Positions 51,110 to 60,358 of a DNA stretch of 64,000 nucleotides are shown here, in pieces. The notes beneath the pieces are model-generated. The model was not told the origin of the DNA, made no database searches, and saw nothing but the letters and a program-made list of their open reading frames with translations. This stretch comes from Sphingomonas sp. Leaf357 (lineage in GTDB: Bacteria; Pseudomonadota; Alphaproteobacteria; Sphingomonadales; Sphingomonadaceae): the NCBI RefSeq assembly GCF_001423845.1, contig NZ_LMPM01000001.1, positions 490,001 to 554,000 on the forward strand. The letters run 5' to 3'. The position numbers and the translations under genes were made by a program. Each line of letters starts with the position of its first letter. The stretch's first letter is position 1.

Positions 51110-53566
51110 TCAATCCAGCCGCATCGCCACCTCGGCCAGCGCCTCGGCCTCGATCAGCAGCGCGTCATCGGCGGTTCCGGTGGCGACCTTCTCGCGCCCG
51201 ATCAAGGTCAGCACCGGCACCGCGAGCGGCGAGACTCGCGGCAGATCGACGTGCAGCATCGTATCGGCGGCGCGATCGAGCAGGCCGGCGAGGCGACCGA
51301 CATCGGTCATCCGCGCGCGGGCATCCTCCCATGCGGCCTGCAGCAGCAAATGGCCGGGTTCGTACTTGCGCAGCACGTCGTAGATCAGGTCGGTCGAGAA
51401 GGTCACCTGTTTGCCGGTCTTGCGCTTGCCCGGATGCTGGCGCTCGACCAGCCCGCCGATCACCGCCACCTCGCGAAACGCCCGTTTCAGCAGGTGCGAT
51501 TGCTGCACCCAATCGACGAACTCGTCCTCCAATATATCGGCCGAGAACAATGCCTGCGGATCGGTGATCGGATCGAGCCCGTAACAGGCCAGCGCATAAT
51601 CGTTGGCGACGAAGCCCAAGGGTTTCAGCCCGAGCGTCTCCATCCGCCGCGTCACCAGCATGCCGAGCGACTGGTGCGCGTTCCAGCCCTCGAAGCTGTA
51701 GGCGATCAGGTAGTGCCGGTTCTCGTGCGGGAAGGTCTCGACCAGCAACTGGCCCGGCCTGGGCAGCGTGGATCGCACCGCCTGCACTTCCAGCCATTCG
51801 CGCACGTCGTCGGGGAAGCGGTGCCATTCCTCCGGCTGCGACAGGAAGCCGCGCACCCGATCGGCCAGATTGGTCGAAAGCGCCATGCGCGCGCCGCCAT
51901 AGGTCGGGATGCGCGCGGGCCTAGCAGTGGCGCGGACAAGCAGATCCTCGGTGCTGATGCCGACCACCTCGACGCTCATCCCGGCGAAGAAGAAGGTGTC
52001 GCCGGGCGTCAGCGTCGCGGCGAACCCTTCCTCGACCTTGCCCAAGGACCGGCCGTTCTTGAAGCGCACCGTCAGCATCGTCGCCTCGACGATGATCCCG
52101 GCGTTCAGGCGGTGCTGCGCGATGAATTTCGGGTGGCTGACGCGCCACGTGCCATCGGCATCCTGCGTCAGGCGGCGGAATTTGTCGTATGCTTTCAGCG
52201 CATAGCCGCCGTCGCGGATAAAGCCGAGCACGCGGCTGAACGTTTCGTCGGTCAGGGCGGAATAGGGCAGCGCGGATCGTATCTCGTCGAGCAGGTCCGC
52301 TTCCCGGAACGGCGCGGCGCAGGCGCAGGCCATGATATGCTGCGCCAGCACGTCGAGCCCGCCGGGGCGGAAGATATCGGGATCGAGTTCGCCCGCCAGC
52401 ACCGCGTCCAGCGCAGCGCGCGCCTCGAGATATTCGAAACGGTTGCCGGGCACGACCACCGCCTCGCTCGGCTCGTCGAGCCGGTGGTTGGAGCGACCGA
52501 TGCGCTGCAGCAGCCGCGACGATCCCTTGGGCGCGCCCATCTGGATGACGAGATCGACATCGCCCCAATCGACGCCGAGATCGAGGCTGGACGTGGCGAC
52601 GAGCCCGCGCAACTTGCCCGCCGCCATCGCGCCTTCTACCTTGCGCCGCGCTTCCAGGCTGAGCGAACCGTGGTGGATGCCGATCGGCAGCCCCATCGCG
52701 TTCGCCTTCCACAGATCCTGGAAGATCAGCTCGGCCAGGCTGCGCGTGTTGCAGAACACGATCGCGGTCTTGTGGGTCTCGATCTCGGCCATCACCTGTT
52801 CGGCGGCATAGCGTCCCGAATGGCCCGACCACGGCACGCGGCCCTGCGGCAGCAGGATCGCGATGTTGGGATCGGCACCATTCTCGCCCTGCACGAGCGT
52901 GACGGTATCGATGTCGCCATCGGGCGCGAGCCAGGCGCGATAGCCATCGGCATCCGCGACCGTCGCGGACAATGCGACGCGGCGCAGGCCCGGCGCGAGC
53001 GTCTGCAGTCGCGACATGCACAGGCCCAGCAGATCGCCGCGCTTGCCGGTGGCGAAGGCGTGGACCTCGTCGACCACGATCGTCTTCAGTCCGGCGAACA
53101 TCATCATGCTGTCGGGATAGCTTAACAGCAGGCTGAGCGATTCGGGCGTGGTCAGCAGGATCTGCGGCGGCCGGATGCGCTGGCGCGCCTTGCGGTCGCT
53201 CGGCGTATCGCCGGTGCGGGTCTCGACCCGGAGGTCAACGCCCATCTCCTCGATCGGCGTGATCAGGTTGCGCTGCACGTCCACCGCCAGCGCCTTGAGC
53301 GGCGAGACGTAGAGCGTGTGCAGGCCTTTGGACGGGTGTTCGATCAGTTCGGCGAGCGTCGGCAGGAACCCGGCCAGCGTCTTGCCCGCGCCGGTGGTGG
53401 CGACGAGCAGTCCATGCCGCCCGGCCCGCGCGACGTCGAACATCTCGAGCTGGTGCCGGCGCGGCGACCAGCCCTTGGCGGCGAACCAGTCGGCGATCGG
53501 GGCGGGGAGATCGGTGGGCTGCGCCCCGCCTGCCAAACCGCCGTCATGCTGAACTTGTTTCAGCAT
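51110..53566 (-). CDS. Ligase-associated DNA damage response DEXH-box helicase (Lhr-type)
   Basis: 818-aa superfamily 2 helicase. Walker A is ATTGAGKT, DEVH box is VDEVHAFATG, the SAT motif is LSATVAD, and motif VI is LQRIGRSNHRLDEP. It belongs to the helicase group encoded with PdeM, an MBL exonuclease and an ATP-dependent ligase (named ligase-associated in NCBIfam). The ATG at 53566 lies inside a palindromic repeat, whose DNA encodes the first residues MLKQVQHDG. A TTG at 53536 is the only nearby in-frame alternative and lacks a ribosome site. Divergent from the exonuclease gene. Confidence 0.92.
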   Translation of the reverse strand: MLKQVQHDGGLAGGAQPTDLPAPIADWFAAKGWSPRRHQLEMFDVARAGRHGLLVATTGAGKTLAGFLPTLAELIEHPSKGLHTLYVSPLKALAVDVQRNLITPIEEMGVDLRVETRTGDTPSDRKARQRIRPPQILLTTPESLSLLLSYPDSMMMFAGLKTIVVDEVHAFATGKRGDLLGLCMSRLQTLAPGLRRVALSATVADADGYRAWLAPDGDIDTVTLVQGENGADPNIAILLPQGRVPWSGHSGRYAAEQVMAEIETHKTAIVFCNTRSLAELIFQDLWKANAMGLPIGIHHGSLSLEARRKVEGAMAAGKLRGLVATSSLDLGVDWGDVDLVIQMGAPKGSSRLLQRIGRSNHRLDEPSEAVVVPGNRFEYLEARAALDAVLAGELDPDIFRPGGLDVLAQHIMACACAAPFREADLLDEIRSALPYSALTDETFSRVLGFIRDGGYALKAYDKFRRLTQDADGTWRVSHPKFIAQHRLNAGIIVEATMLTVRFKNGRSLGKVEEGFAATLTPGDTFFFAGMSVEVVGISTEDLLVRATARPARIPTYGGARMALSTNLADRVRGFLSQPEEWHRFPDDVREWLEVQAVRSTLPRPGQLLVETFPHENRHYLIAYSFEGWNAHQSLGMLVTRRMETLGLKPLGFVANDYALACYGLDPITDPQALFSADILEDEFVDWVQQSHLLKRAFREVAVIGGLVERQHPGKRKTGKQVTFSTDLIYDVLRKYEPGHLLLQAAWEDARARMTDVGRLAGLLDRAADTMLHVDLPRVSPLAVPVLTLIGREKVATGTADDALLIEAEALAEVAMRLD

Positions 53567-53632
53567 CCATCGCGCTCCGCTGACAACCATTCGCGTGGCA
53601 CGATGGACCCTGAACCAAGCTCAGGGTGACGG
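53541..53632. repeat. Palindromic element, family D, containing a start codon
   Basis: Left arm 53541-53572 (CCGTCATGCTGAACTTGTTT...) and right arm 53601-53632 (...CAAGCTCAGGGTGACGG). The ATG of the Lhr-type helicase (minus strand, 53566) lies in the left arm. The element fills most of the divergent gap to the exonuclease gene. Confidence 0.88.
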
Positions 53633-53697
53633 CAGTGGGGGCAGGCGGCACGCGCCTCAAGGATGGAACTCAAAGACATTCCAACCATATAGGGACA

Positions 53698-54699
53698 ATG
53701 GCAAAGCTCGGCGACTGGATCGAACCGCATCCGCACGGCATCTATGTGAAGCCCGCCGACATCTGGGTCGATCCCTCGCGTCCGAGCCCCAAGGCGCTTG
53801 TCACGCATGGCCATGCCGATCATGCGCGCGGCGGACACGATGCGGTGTGGGCCACGCCGGAAACGCTGGCGATCATGGCGACGCGCTACGGCCCGCAGAA
53901 TGGCCACCCGGTCGCGTACGGCGAGACGTTGAAACTCGCCGGCGATGTCGAGGCGACGTTCGTGCCCGCCGGCCATGTGCTCGGCTCCGCGCAGATCATC
54001 CTCGATCATCGCGGCGAGCGCATCGTCGTCTCGGGCGATTACAAGCGCCGCCTCGATCCGACCTGCGCACCGTTCGAGCCGGTAAAGTGCGACGTGTTCA
54101 TCACCGAGGCGACGTTCGGCCTGCCGGTGTTCCGCCATCCCGAAACCGGCGACGAGATCGACAAGCTTACCGCCGCCCTGCGCGCCAACCCAACGCGATG
54201 CGTGCTGGTCGGTGCCTATGCCCTGGGCAAGGCGCAGCGCGTGATCCGCGAACTGCGCGATCGCGGGCATGACGATCCGATCTACCTGCACGGCGCGGTG
54301 CAGCGATTGTGCGACCTGTATGTCGAACTCGGCGTCGATCTGGGCGATCTGCGGCTGGTGGCGGATACGCCCAAGGCGGACCTGATGGGCAAAGTGGTGA
54401 TCGCGCCGCCCGGTGCGCTCAACGATCGCTGGTCGCGGCGGCTGCCCGATCCGATCACCGCCATGGCGTCTGGCTGGATGCGCGTCCGGCAGCGCGCGGT
54501 GCAGCGTAATGTCGAACTGCCGCTGATCCTGAGTGACCACGCCGATTGGGACGAACTGACCGACACCTTGACCGAGATCGCGCCGAAGGAGGTGTGGGTG
54601 ACGCACGGTCGGGAGGATGCGCTGGTCCACTGGTGCATGACCCGCCAGATCAAGGCGCGCGCGCTGGCGCTGATCGGCTATGAGGACGAGGACGATTGA
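53698..54699 (+). CDS. Ligase-associated DNA damage response exonuclease (MBL/beta-CASP type)
   Basis: 333-aa metallo-beta-lactamase-fold nuclease. Metal site is THGHADHARGGH, with later ligands in SGDYKRRLDPTC and LSDHADWDEL, and VTHGRED near the end. It is the exonuclease member of the ligase-associated set (TIGR04122-type). An AGGGAC ribosome site supports the ATG at 53698. Usually the ligase gene follows directly; here rpoN lies convergent. Confidence 0.91.
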   Translation: MAKLGDWIEPHPHGIYVKPADIWVDPSRPSPKALVTHGHADHARGGHDAVWATPETLAIMATRYGPQNGHPVAYGETLKLAGDVEATFVPAGHVLGSAQIILDHRGERIVVSGDYKRRLDPTCAPFEPVKCDVFITEATFGLPVFRHPETGDEIDKLTAALRANPTRCVLVGAYALGKAQRVIRELRDRGHDDPIYLHGAVQRLCDLYVELGVDLGDLRLVADTPKADLMGKVVIAPPGALNDRWSRRLPDPITAMASGWMRVRQRAVQRNVELPLILSDHADWDELTDTLTEIAPKEVWVTHGREDALVHWCMTRQIKARALALIGYEDEDD

Positions 54700-54724
54700 C
54701 GGAGGCGTAAAGGTTAGCTTCAAT

Positions 54725-54940
54725 CGTCATCCCAGCGCCGGCTGGGATATCAGGCGATGTGCGGTACGAGAGTATGATGACTTCAGTTCGAGTCGTCCCC
54801 CTGTCCGTTCGTTTCGAGCGAAGTCGAGAAACTTGGTGCAGCCCTCGTGACGATTTCTCGACTTCGCTCGAAACGAACGGGTAAGGGTAAGGTCATCATG
54901 CTCTAAGCCCCATGAGATGCCAGCCTTCGCTGGCATGACG
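54725..54940. repeat. Family C palindromic element enclosing a family B element
   Basis: Left arm CGTCATCCCAGCGCCGGCTG... (54725-54751) and right arm ...TTCGCTGGCATGACG (54914-54940) are 162 bases apart instead of the usual 30-45. The enlarged centre contains a complete family B element. This fills the 252-base convergent gap between the exonuclease and rpoN. Confidence 0.75.
54805..54880. repeat. Palindromic element, family B (perfect 27-bp arms)
   Basis: Left arm 54805-54831 (CCGTTCGTTTCGAGCGAAGT...) and right arm 54854-54880 are exact reverse complements over a 22-base centre. It is nested inside a family C element. Confidence 0.9.
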
Positions 54941-54951
54941 AAGAGGCAGCC

Positions 54952-56460
54952 TCAGCCCGCGCCCTCCAATGCCCGCGCCCGCCGGCGCTGCACCGAACTG
55001 CCGATGCCCAGCGCCTCGCGATATTTCGCCACGGTGCGGCGCGCGATGTCGAAGCCCTTGGCGTTGAGCTGCTCGACCAAAGTGTCGTCGGACAGGATCG
55101 CATTGCCCTCGGCGGCGATCAGCGTGCGGATCGCCGCCTTCACCGCCTGCGCCGATACCGCGTCGCCGCCCTCGGACGACTGGATCGCGCTGGTGAAGAA
55201 GTATTTCAGCTCGAACAGGCCGCGCGCGCAATAGAGGTATTTGTTGCTCGTCACGCGGCTGACGGTCGATTCGTGCATCTCGATCGCGTCGGCGACCTGG
55301 CGCAGCGTCATCGGCTTCAGGTGCGCGACGCCGTGCAGGAAGAACGCCTCCTGCTGCTTGACGATCTCGGTCGCGACCTTGACGATCGTGCGCTGGCGCT
55401 GGTCGAGCGCCTTGACCAGCCAGTTCGCGCTGGCCAACATCTCGCCGAGCCACGCCTTGCTCGCCTTGTCCTGCTCGCCGCCCGACAGTTCGACATAATA
55501 GCCGCGATTGACCAGCAGGCGCGGCAGGGTGGCGGCGTTGATCTCGATCGCCCAGCCATCCTTGCGGCGCGCGACGAACACGTCCGGCGTCACCGCCTGG
55601 GCCGGCTCGCCACCAAAGCGGCAGCCGGGCTTGGGATCATAGCCGCGCAATTCGCGGATCATGTCCGCCATATCCTCGTCGTCCACCTCGCAGATGCGCT
55701 TCAACCGGCCAAGTTCGCCGCGTGCGAGCAGGTCGAGATGCTCGATCAGGCGCGCCATGCACGGATCGTAGCGATCGGCTTCGATCGCCTGCAGTTTCAG
55801 GCATTCGGCCAGGTCGCGCGCGCCGACCCCGGTCGGCTCGAACGTCTGGATCAGCGACAGGACATATTCCACGCGGGCGAGCGGCACGCCCAATCGGTTG
55901 GCGATCTCCAGCAGCGGTACGGTCAAATAGCCGCAATCGTCGATCTGGTCGATCAGATGCGCGGCGATGAACGCGTCCGATCCGTCGACCACCGGTCCGG
56001 CCTGCGCCATCAGGAACTCGGCCAAAGTCATGTCGCCGGCGGCGAACGAATCGAAGTCCGGCCCGTCCTCTCCAACGCCACCCCCGCCGGCGCCGCTCAG
56101 GCCGAGGGATCCGTCCATGCCGGCACCGTCGCCGCCGATCGCGTCGGCCGGGCTGTCGTGGTGGAAACTCTCGGCGGTGAAATCGACGTCGAGCGAGGCC
56201 TCGCCGCTGGCATCGCCGCCCATCACGAGCTGGTCGGCGGTGGCCGGTTCGCGTGCCTCGGGCGGAGCCTCGCGCTCTTGGGTCGGGCCGTCGTCGTCAG
56301 GCGCGGAGGATTCGAGCAGCGGATTGCGCTCGATCTCTTCCGCGATGAACCCTTCGACCTCCAGGTTCGACAGCGCGAGCAGACGGATCGCCTGCTGCAG
56401 TTGCGGCGTCATCACCAGGGATTGCGACTGGCGCAGGTCGAGGCGTGGCGCGAGACTCAT
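54952..56460 (-). CDS. rpoN: RNA polymerase sigma-54 factor
   Basis: 502 aa. Region I is glutamine- and leucine-rich (LRQSQSLVMTPQLQQAIRLL), an acidic region II follows, then the core-binding domain. The C-terminal DNA-binding part carries the RpoN box ARRTVAKYRE and the HTH around MHESTVSRVTSNKYL. It directs -24/-12 promoters with enhancer-binding partners. Last gene of the rnd-lptC-lptA-lptB-rpoN block. Confidence 0.96.
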   Translation of the reverse strand: MSLAPRLDLRQSQSLVMTPQLQQAIRLLALSNLEVEGFIAEEIERNPLLESSAPDDDGPTQEREAPPEAREPATADQLVMGGDASGEASLDVDFTAESFHHDSPADAIGGDGAGMDGSLGLSGAGGGGVGEDGPDFDSFAAGDMTLAEFLMAQAGPVVDGSDAFIAAHLIDQIDDCGYLTVPLLEIANRLGVPLARVEYVLSLIQTFEPTGVGARDLAECLKLQAIEADRYDPCMARLIEHLDLLARGELGRLKRICEVDDEDMADMIRELRGYDPKPGCRFGGEPAQAVTPDVFVARRKDGWAIEINAATLPRLLVNRGYYVELSGGEQDKASKAWLGEMLASANWLVKALDQRQRTIVKVATEIVKQQEAFFLHGVAHLKPMTLRQVADAIEMHESTVSRVTSNKYLYCARGLFELKYFFTSAIQSSEGGDAVSAQAVKAAIRTLIAAEGNAILSDDTLVEQLNAKGFDIARRTVAKYREALGIGSSVQRRRARALEGAG

Positions 56461-56468
56461 GTCAGGAG

Positions 56469-56550
56469 GTCACTCCGGCGCTGGCCGGGGTCTCGTGCCG
56501 CAAGGGGGCGCTCTGCGACTGGGAGATCCCAGCCTGCGCCGGGATGACGG
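56469..56550. repeat. Palindromic element, family C
   Basis: Left arm GTCACTCCGGCGCTGGCCGG from 56469 and right arm ...CCTGCGCCGGGATGACGG ending at 56550, only 8 bases upstream of the rpoN ATG. It may lower or separate rpoN expression from lptB (inference). Confidence 0.8.
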
Positions 56551-56579
56551 AAAAAGGCGGGGCGAACGCGGTCATAAGC

Positions 56580-57356
56580 TTAAAGCGAGAAACTCTCGCC
56601 CAGGTACAGCCGGCGCACATTGGCGTCGGCGACCAGTTCGGCCGGCGATCCGGTGAACAGCACGCGGCCGTCATAGATGATGTAGGCGCGATCCACGATG
56701 TCAAGCGTCTCGCGCACGTTGTGATCGGTGATCAGCACGCCGATGCCGCGATCCTTCAACTGGCAGACGAGATCGCGAATGTCGGAGATCGAGATCGGAT
56801 CGATGCCCGCAAAGGGCTCGTCGAGCAACATGATCGAGGGTTCGGCGGCCAGCGCGCGGGCAATTTCGGCGCGGCGGCGTTCGCCACCCGACAGTGCCAT
56901 CGCCGGCGCGTCGCGCAACCGCGTCAGGCCGAATTCCCCGAGCAGCTTTTCGAGCTTTTCGGCCCGCGCCGCCTTGTCCGGCTCGGCTAGTTCGAGGACG
57001 GTCAGAATGTTCTTTTCGACCGAAAGGCCGCGGAAGATGCTGGTCTCCTGCGGCAGATAGCCGAGGCCGAGGATCGCACGGCGGTACATCGGCAGGCCGG
57101 TGATGTCGTCGCCGTCGAGCATGATGCGGCCCGAATCCGGCTTCACCAGGCCCATCACGGAATAGAAACACGTCGTCTTGCCCGCGCCGTTCGGGCCGAG
57201 CAGGCCGATCACTTCGCCACGCCCCACGCTGACCGACACGTCGGTCAGCACGACGCGCTTGTCGTACGATTTTGCGATCGACACCACGGCCAGACCCTGC
57301 GCGACGGGCTTTTCGTGAATCGGCGGCATCTTTTCGAGGATCGCAGTGTCGGTCAT
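56580..57356 (-). CDS. lptB: LPS export ABC transporter ATP-binding protein LptB
   Basis: 258-aa ABC ATPase powering lipopolysaccharide transport with LptFG. Walker A is GPNGAGKTT, signature is ALSGGERRRAEIARAL, and Walker B is IMLLDEPFAGID with the H-loop ITDHNV. The first 22 residues are a poorly conserved extension. The 156-base gap to lptA holds no gene that I can see; it probably contains a separate promoter. Confidence 0.96.
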   Translation of the reverse strand: MTDTAILEKMPPIHEKPVAQGLAVVSIAKSYDKRVVLTDVSVSVGRGEVIGLLGPNGAGKTTCFYSVMGLVKPDSGRIMLDGDDITGLPMYRRAILGLGYLPQETSIFRGLSVEKNILTVLELAEPDKAARAEKLEKLLGEFGLTRLRDAPAMALSGGERRRAEIARALAAEPSIMLLDEPFAGIDPISISDIRDLVCQLKDRGIGVLITDHNVRETLDIVDRAYIIYDGRVLFTGSPAELVADANVRRLYLGESFSL

Positions 57357-57512
57357 CGCATCCTTGCTCGCAGCATAGGGTTAGCAAAGGCTTACCATAA
57401 GCAAATTGGCAAGCTTCCTGCATGGCTCATGCCGCAGACGCGCGCCGGTTGGAAGGGCGAAGCGGCGAACTCCGGCGATTTGCGCGATATGCCGCCCCGG
57501 AACGGCGCGGAA

Positions 57513-58067
57513 TCAGTTGCTCGCGGGCTGATCGCGCTTGGGGACGGAGAAGCGCCCGGTGACTCGCCCGCCCGGTGCCGCCGTGGTCGTGCCGTCGCCA
57601 TTGGCGCGCCCGCCGCCGACCGACGATCCGTCGATCACCGCGCGCCCGCTGTCGAGGTTCATCGTCAGCCGCCCGCCATTCACCGTATTGCCGCCCTGGG
57701 TGAGCGTCACCGCGCCCAGCATCGTCACGACGCGGCGGTTGAGATCGTAGACCGCGAAATTGCCGCGTGCGGTCTGGTCCGGTCGCGTGACGACGACATT
57801 GCCCGACGCGTCGAGCCGCGACACCTGCGGGCTGCCGTCGATCACCTGTCCGGTATAGGCCACGGTCATGCGCGCCGAATTCAGCGTCATTTCGGCCTGT
57901 TTGACCGATACATTGCCCGACAGCACGGCGCGGTTGGCCTTGTCCTGCAATTCGATATGGTCCGCGCCGAAATCGATCGGCGCGTTCGAATTGTGCTTCG
58001 ACTGGGCCGATGCGGCACCGGCGGACAGCAAGGCGGCCAGCGCCACGAGACGATGAAGGTTGGACAT
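57513..58067 (-). CDS. lptA: Lipopolysaccharide transport periplasmic protein LptA
   Basis: 184 aa. A signal peptide (1-21, ending ASA) is followed by an OstA/LptA beta-jellyroll with IDFGADHIELQDKANRAVL and RLTMNLDSGRAVIDG. It bridges LPS across the periplasm between LptC and LptD. Starts 5 bases after lptC. Confidence 0.93.
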   Translation of the reverse strand: MSNLHRLVALAALLSAGAASAQSKHNSNAPIDFGADHIELQDKANRAVLSGNVSVKQAEMTLNSARMTVAYTGQVIDGSPQVSRLDASGNVVVTRPDQTARGNFAVYDLNRRVVTMLGAVTLTQGGNTVNGGRLTMNLDSGRAVIDGSSVGGGRANGDGTTTAAPGGRVTGRFSVPKRDQPASN

Positions 58068-58072
58068 CGCGG

Positions 58073-58711
58073 CTATTTCGCCCTTCCCGGCACGATCCGC
58101 AAGCGCGCGTTGCCATCCAGCGTCACGATATGCGTTTCCAGATCGGCCTTCATCGCATTCGCGCTGAACCTGCCCTGCGGCACGGTGCCGGTCACGGCAC
58201 CACCGCTCTGCAGCTTGCGGGTCTTCAGGTCGACGATCGAATTCTGCGTGTCGAGCCGGTATCCGTTCGCCGCCCGGAACAGCACCGGGCCGTCCATCAT
58301 CACCTGTTCGGTGGTCATGTTGTAACGGCCCTGATTGGCGATCAGGCTTGCCGGGCCGTCCGGCAGGCGGATCGCGGCGGAAAGCTCGCTCAGCTTCACG
58401 ATCGGTTCGGACGAGCTCTTCTGCGTCGCGTTGCCGGCGGTCAGCGCGAACGGCTGGCCCTTGCCGTCCTCGCCACGATACAGCGCCTTCTGGATCAGCA
58501 GCCGTTCCTTGGCCACCTCAACCTTGTTCTTGTCGAGCAGGAACGACACGTCACCGCGCATGGTGAGCGGCGCCATGACGAGGAAGGCGGCCAGCACGCC
58601 GATCGCCACCGGCAGCACGATGCTCGACAGGCGCACGAGCCGATCGTGGCTGCTGCCCGGCGCGGCCCAGACCTGCCGCTCGGATCTGGTCCTCGCGGCG
58701 ATGTCAGACAT
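58073..58711 (-). CDS. lptC: LPS export protein LptC
   Basis: 212-aa bitopic protein. One membrane helix (about 28-48, SSIVLPVAIGVLAAFLVM) is followed by a periplasmic LptC jellyroll. It passes LPS from LptBFG to LptA. Its start overlaps the end of rnd by 8 bases. Confidence 0.92.
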   Translation of the reverse strand: MSDIAARTRSERQVWAAPGSSHDRLVRLSSIVLPVAIGVLAAFLVMAPLTMRGDVSFLLDKNKVEVAKERLLIQKALYRGEDGKGQPFALTAGNATQKSSSEPIVKLSELSAAIRLPDGPASLIANQGRYNMTTEQVMMDGPVLFRAANGYRLDTQNSIVDLKTRKLQSGGAVTGTVPQGRFSANAMKADLETHIVTLDGNARLRIVPGRAK

Positions 58712-59324
58712 GCGCGAAGATATCGGTCTCGGGCCAGCCGGCCAGGTCGAGGTCGGAACGATGCGGCAGGAAATCGAAACACGCCTGGGCCAGCGCCGCG
58801 CGGCCTTCGCGCACCAGCCGCCGGTCCAGTTCTTCGCGCAGGCGGTGGAGATAGCGCACGTCGGAGGCGGCGTAATCCTTCTGCGCGTCGGACAGTATCG
58901 GCCCGCCCCAGTCGGACGATTGCTGCGCCTTGGAGATGTCGGTCTGCAGCAATTCGCGCACCAATTCCTTCAGGCCGTGGCGATCGGTATAGGTGCGCAC
59001 CAGCCGCGAGGCGATCTTGGTGCAATAGACCGGCGTGGCATCGACCTCGAGATAATGTTTGATCGCGGCTAGATCGAAGCGGCCGAAATGATAGAGTTTC
59101 ACGCGGTTCTGGTCGGCGAGCAGCGCGCGCAGGTTGGGCGCGGCATAATCGCTGCCGGGCGAAAAGCGCACGAGATGCTCGTCCGGCCCGCCATCCGACA
59201 GTTGCACCACGCACAGCCGGTCGCGGGGCGTCAGCAGTCCCATCGTCTCGGTATCGACGGCGATGTCGGCGCCGTCGGCGAACACGCCGGCGGGCAGATC
59301 TTCTTCATGCAGGTAAACGGTCAT
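58704..59324 (-). CDS. rnd: Ribonuclease D, short form
   Basis: 206-aa DEDD 3'-5' exoribonuclease. Exo motifs: VDTETMG, YHFGRFDLAAI, and DYAASDVRYLHRL. It lacks the HRDC domains of E. coli RNase D, as is usual for this alphaproteobacterial form. It trims tRNA and other RNA 3' ends. First gene of the lpt-rpoN block. Confidence 0.94.
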   Translation of the reverse strand: MTVYLHEEDLPAGVFADGADIAVDTETMGLLTPRDRLCVVQLSDGGPDEHLVRFSPGSDYAAPNLRALLADQNRVKLYHFGRFDLAAIKHYLEVDATPVYCTKIASRLVRTYTDRHGLKELVRELLQTDISKAQQSSDWGGPILSDAQKDYAASDVRYLHRLREELDRRLVREGRAALAQACFDFLPHRSDLDLAGWPETDIFAHV

Positions 59325-59355
59325 CGATACCGCCTAGCCGTGAAAAGCTGAACGC

Positions 59356-60153
59356 TCAATGGCGAGTAGCGGCCGCCGCTTCACGCCGCTCGCGCCGCTT
59401 GCGCGCCAGGATGTTGAGCGTCTCGACCCCCGCCGAGAAGGCCATCGCGGCGTAGATATAGCCTTTGGGCACATGCACGCCGAAGCCGTCGGCGATCAGC
59501 ACCGCGCCGATCATCAGCAGGAAGCCGAGCGCCAGCATCACCACCGTCGGGTTCTGTTCGATGAAATTGGCGAGCGGCGTCGCCGCCAGCATCATCACCG
59601 TGACGGCGACGATCACGGCGATCACCATCACCGGCAGATCGTCGGTCATGCCGATCGCGGTGAGGATCGAATCGATCGAGAAGACCATGTCGAGCGCCAG
59701 AATCTGCGCGATCGCCGAGCCGAAGCTGAGTGCGGTCTTGCCTTTCTTGTCGAGCGGTTCGCCCGATTCGTGCGGGTCCATGCTGTGATGGATTTCCTTG
59801 GTCGCCTTCCACAGCAGGAACAGCCCGCCGGCGATCAGGATCAGGTCGCGCCACGAAAACGCGGTCTCGAAACTCGGTGCGCCCGTTGCCCCGACGGCAC
59901 CCTGGATGCCGAGGTCGAACACCGGCGCGGTCAGCCCGGCGATCCACGCGATCATCGACAGCAGAAGAAGGCGGAGGACCAACGCCAGCCCGATACCGAG
60001 GCGACGTGCCTTGACCTGCTGCTCCGGCGGCAGCTTGTTCGAGAGGATCGAGATGAAGATGAGGTTGTCGATGCCGAGCACCACCTCCAGTACGATCAGC
60101 GTGGCGAGGGCAGCCCAGGTGGCCGGTTCGGACAGGAGCGCGAGGATCGACAT
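59356..60153 (-). CDS. TerC family integral membrane protein
   Basis: 265 aa with about seven helices and the two acidic family motifs, [14 protein letters not shown] and [15 protein letters not shown]. TerC proteins have been linked to tellurite resistance and manganese export that metalates secreted proteins. Start is the ATG at 60153. The frame is open far upstream, but that is antisense to the cold-shock gene. Confidence 0.92.
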   Translation of the reverse strand: MSILALLSEPATWAALATLIVLEVVLGIDNLIFISILSNKLPPEQQVKARRLGIGLALVLRLLLLSMIAWIAGLTAPVFDLGIQGAVGATGAPSFETAFSWRDLILIAGGLFLLWKATKEIHHSMDPHESGEPLDKKGKTALSFGSAIAQILALDMVFSIDSILTAIGMTDDLPVMVIAVIVAVTVMMLAATPLANFIEQNPTVVMLALGFLLMIGAVLIADGFGVHVPKGYIYAAMAFSAGVETLNILARKRRERREAAAATRH

Positions 60154-60358
60154 GGTCCCGCTGTGCCGTCCGGGCCACACTGCTGCAAGCATATGATGCG
60201 GGTCGTGCCGCAATTTGGACGAATTCGTTCGCAGCGTTGACGTTTTTAGGCTAGACCGAATCGGCGGCACGATTGGTTTGGTGTCCGGAGACCTGCGCTT
60301 TTCGTCCGGCGTCCAGGTTTCATAGGCAAGTTGGGCGGACCGGGAAGACGAACAGGGC

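Noticed and set aside
53541..53632. Family D element as an insertion sequence
   Set aside because: It carries no transposase and is under 100 bases; a REP-type doublet fits better.
54725..54940. Small RNA gene in the exonuclease-rpoN gap
   Set aside because: The strong hairpins are explained by nested repeat elements; no promoter or terminator defines a transcript.
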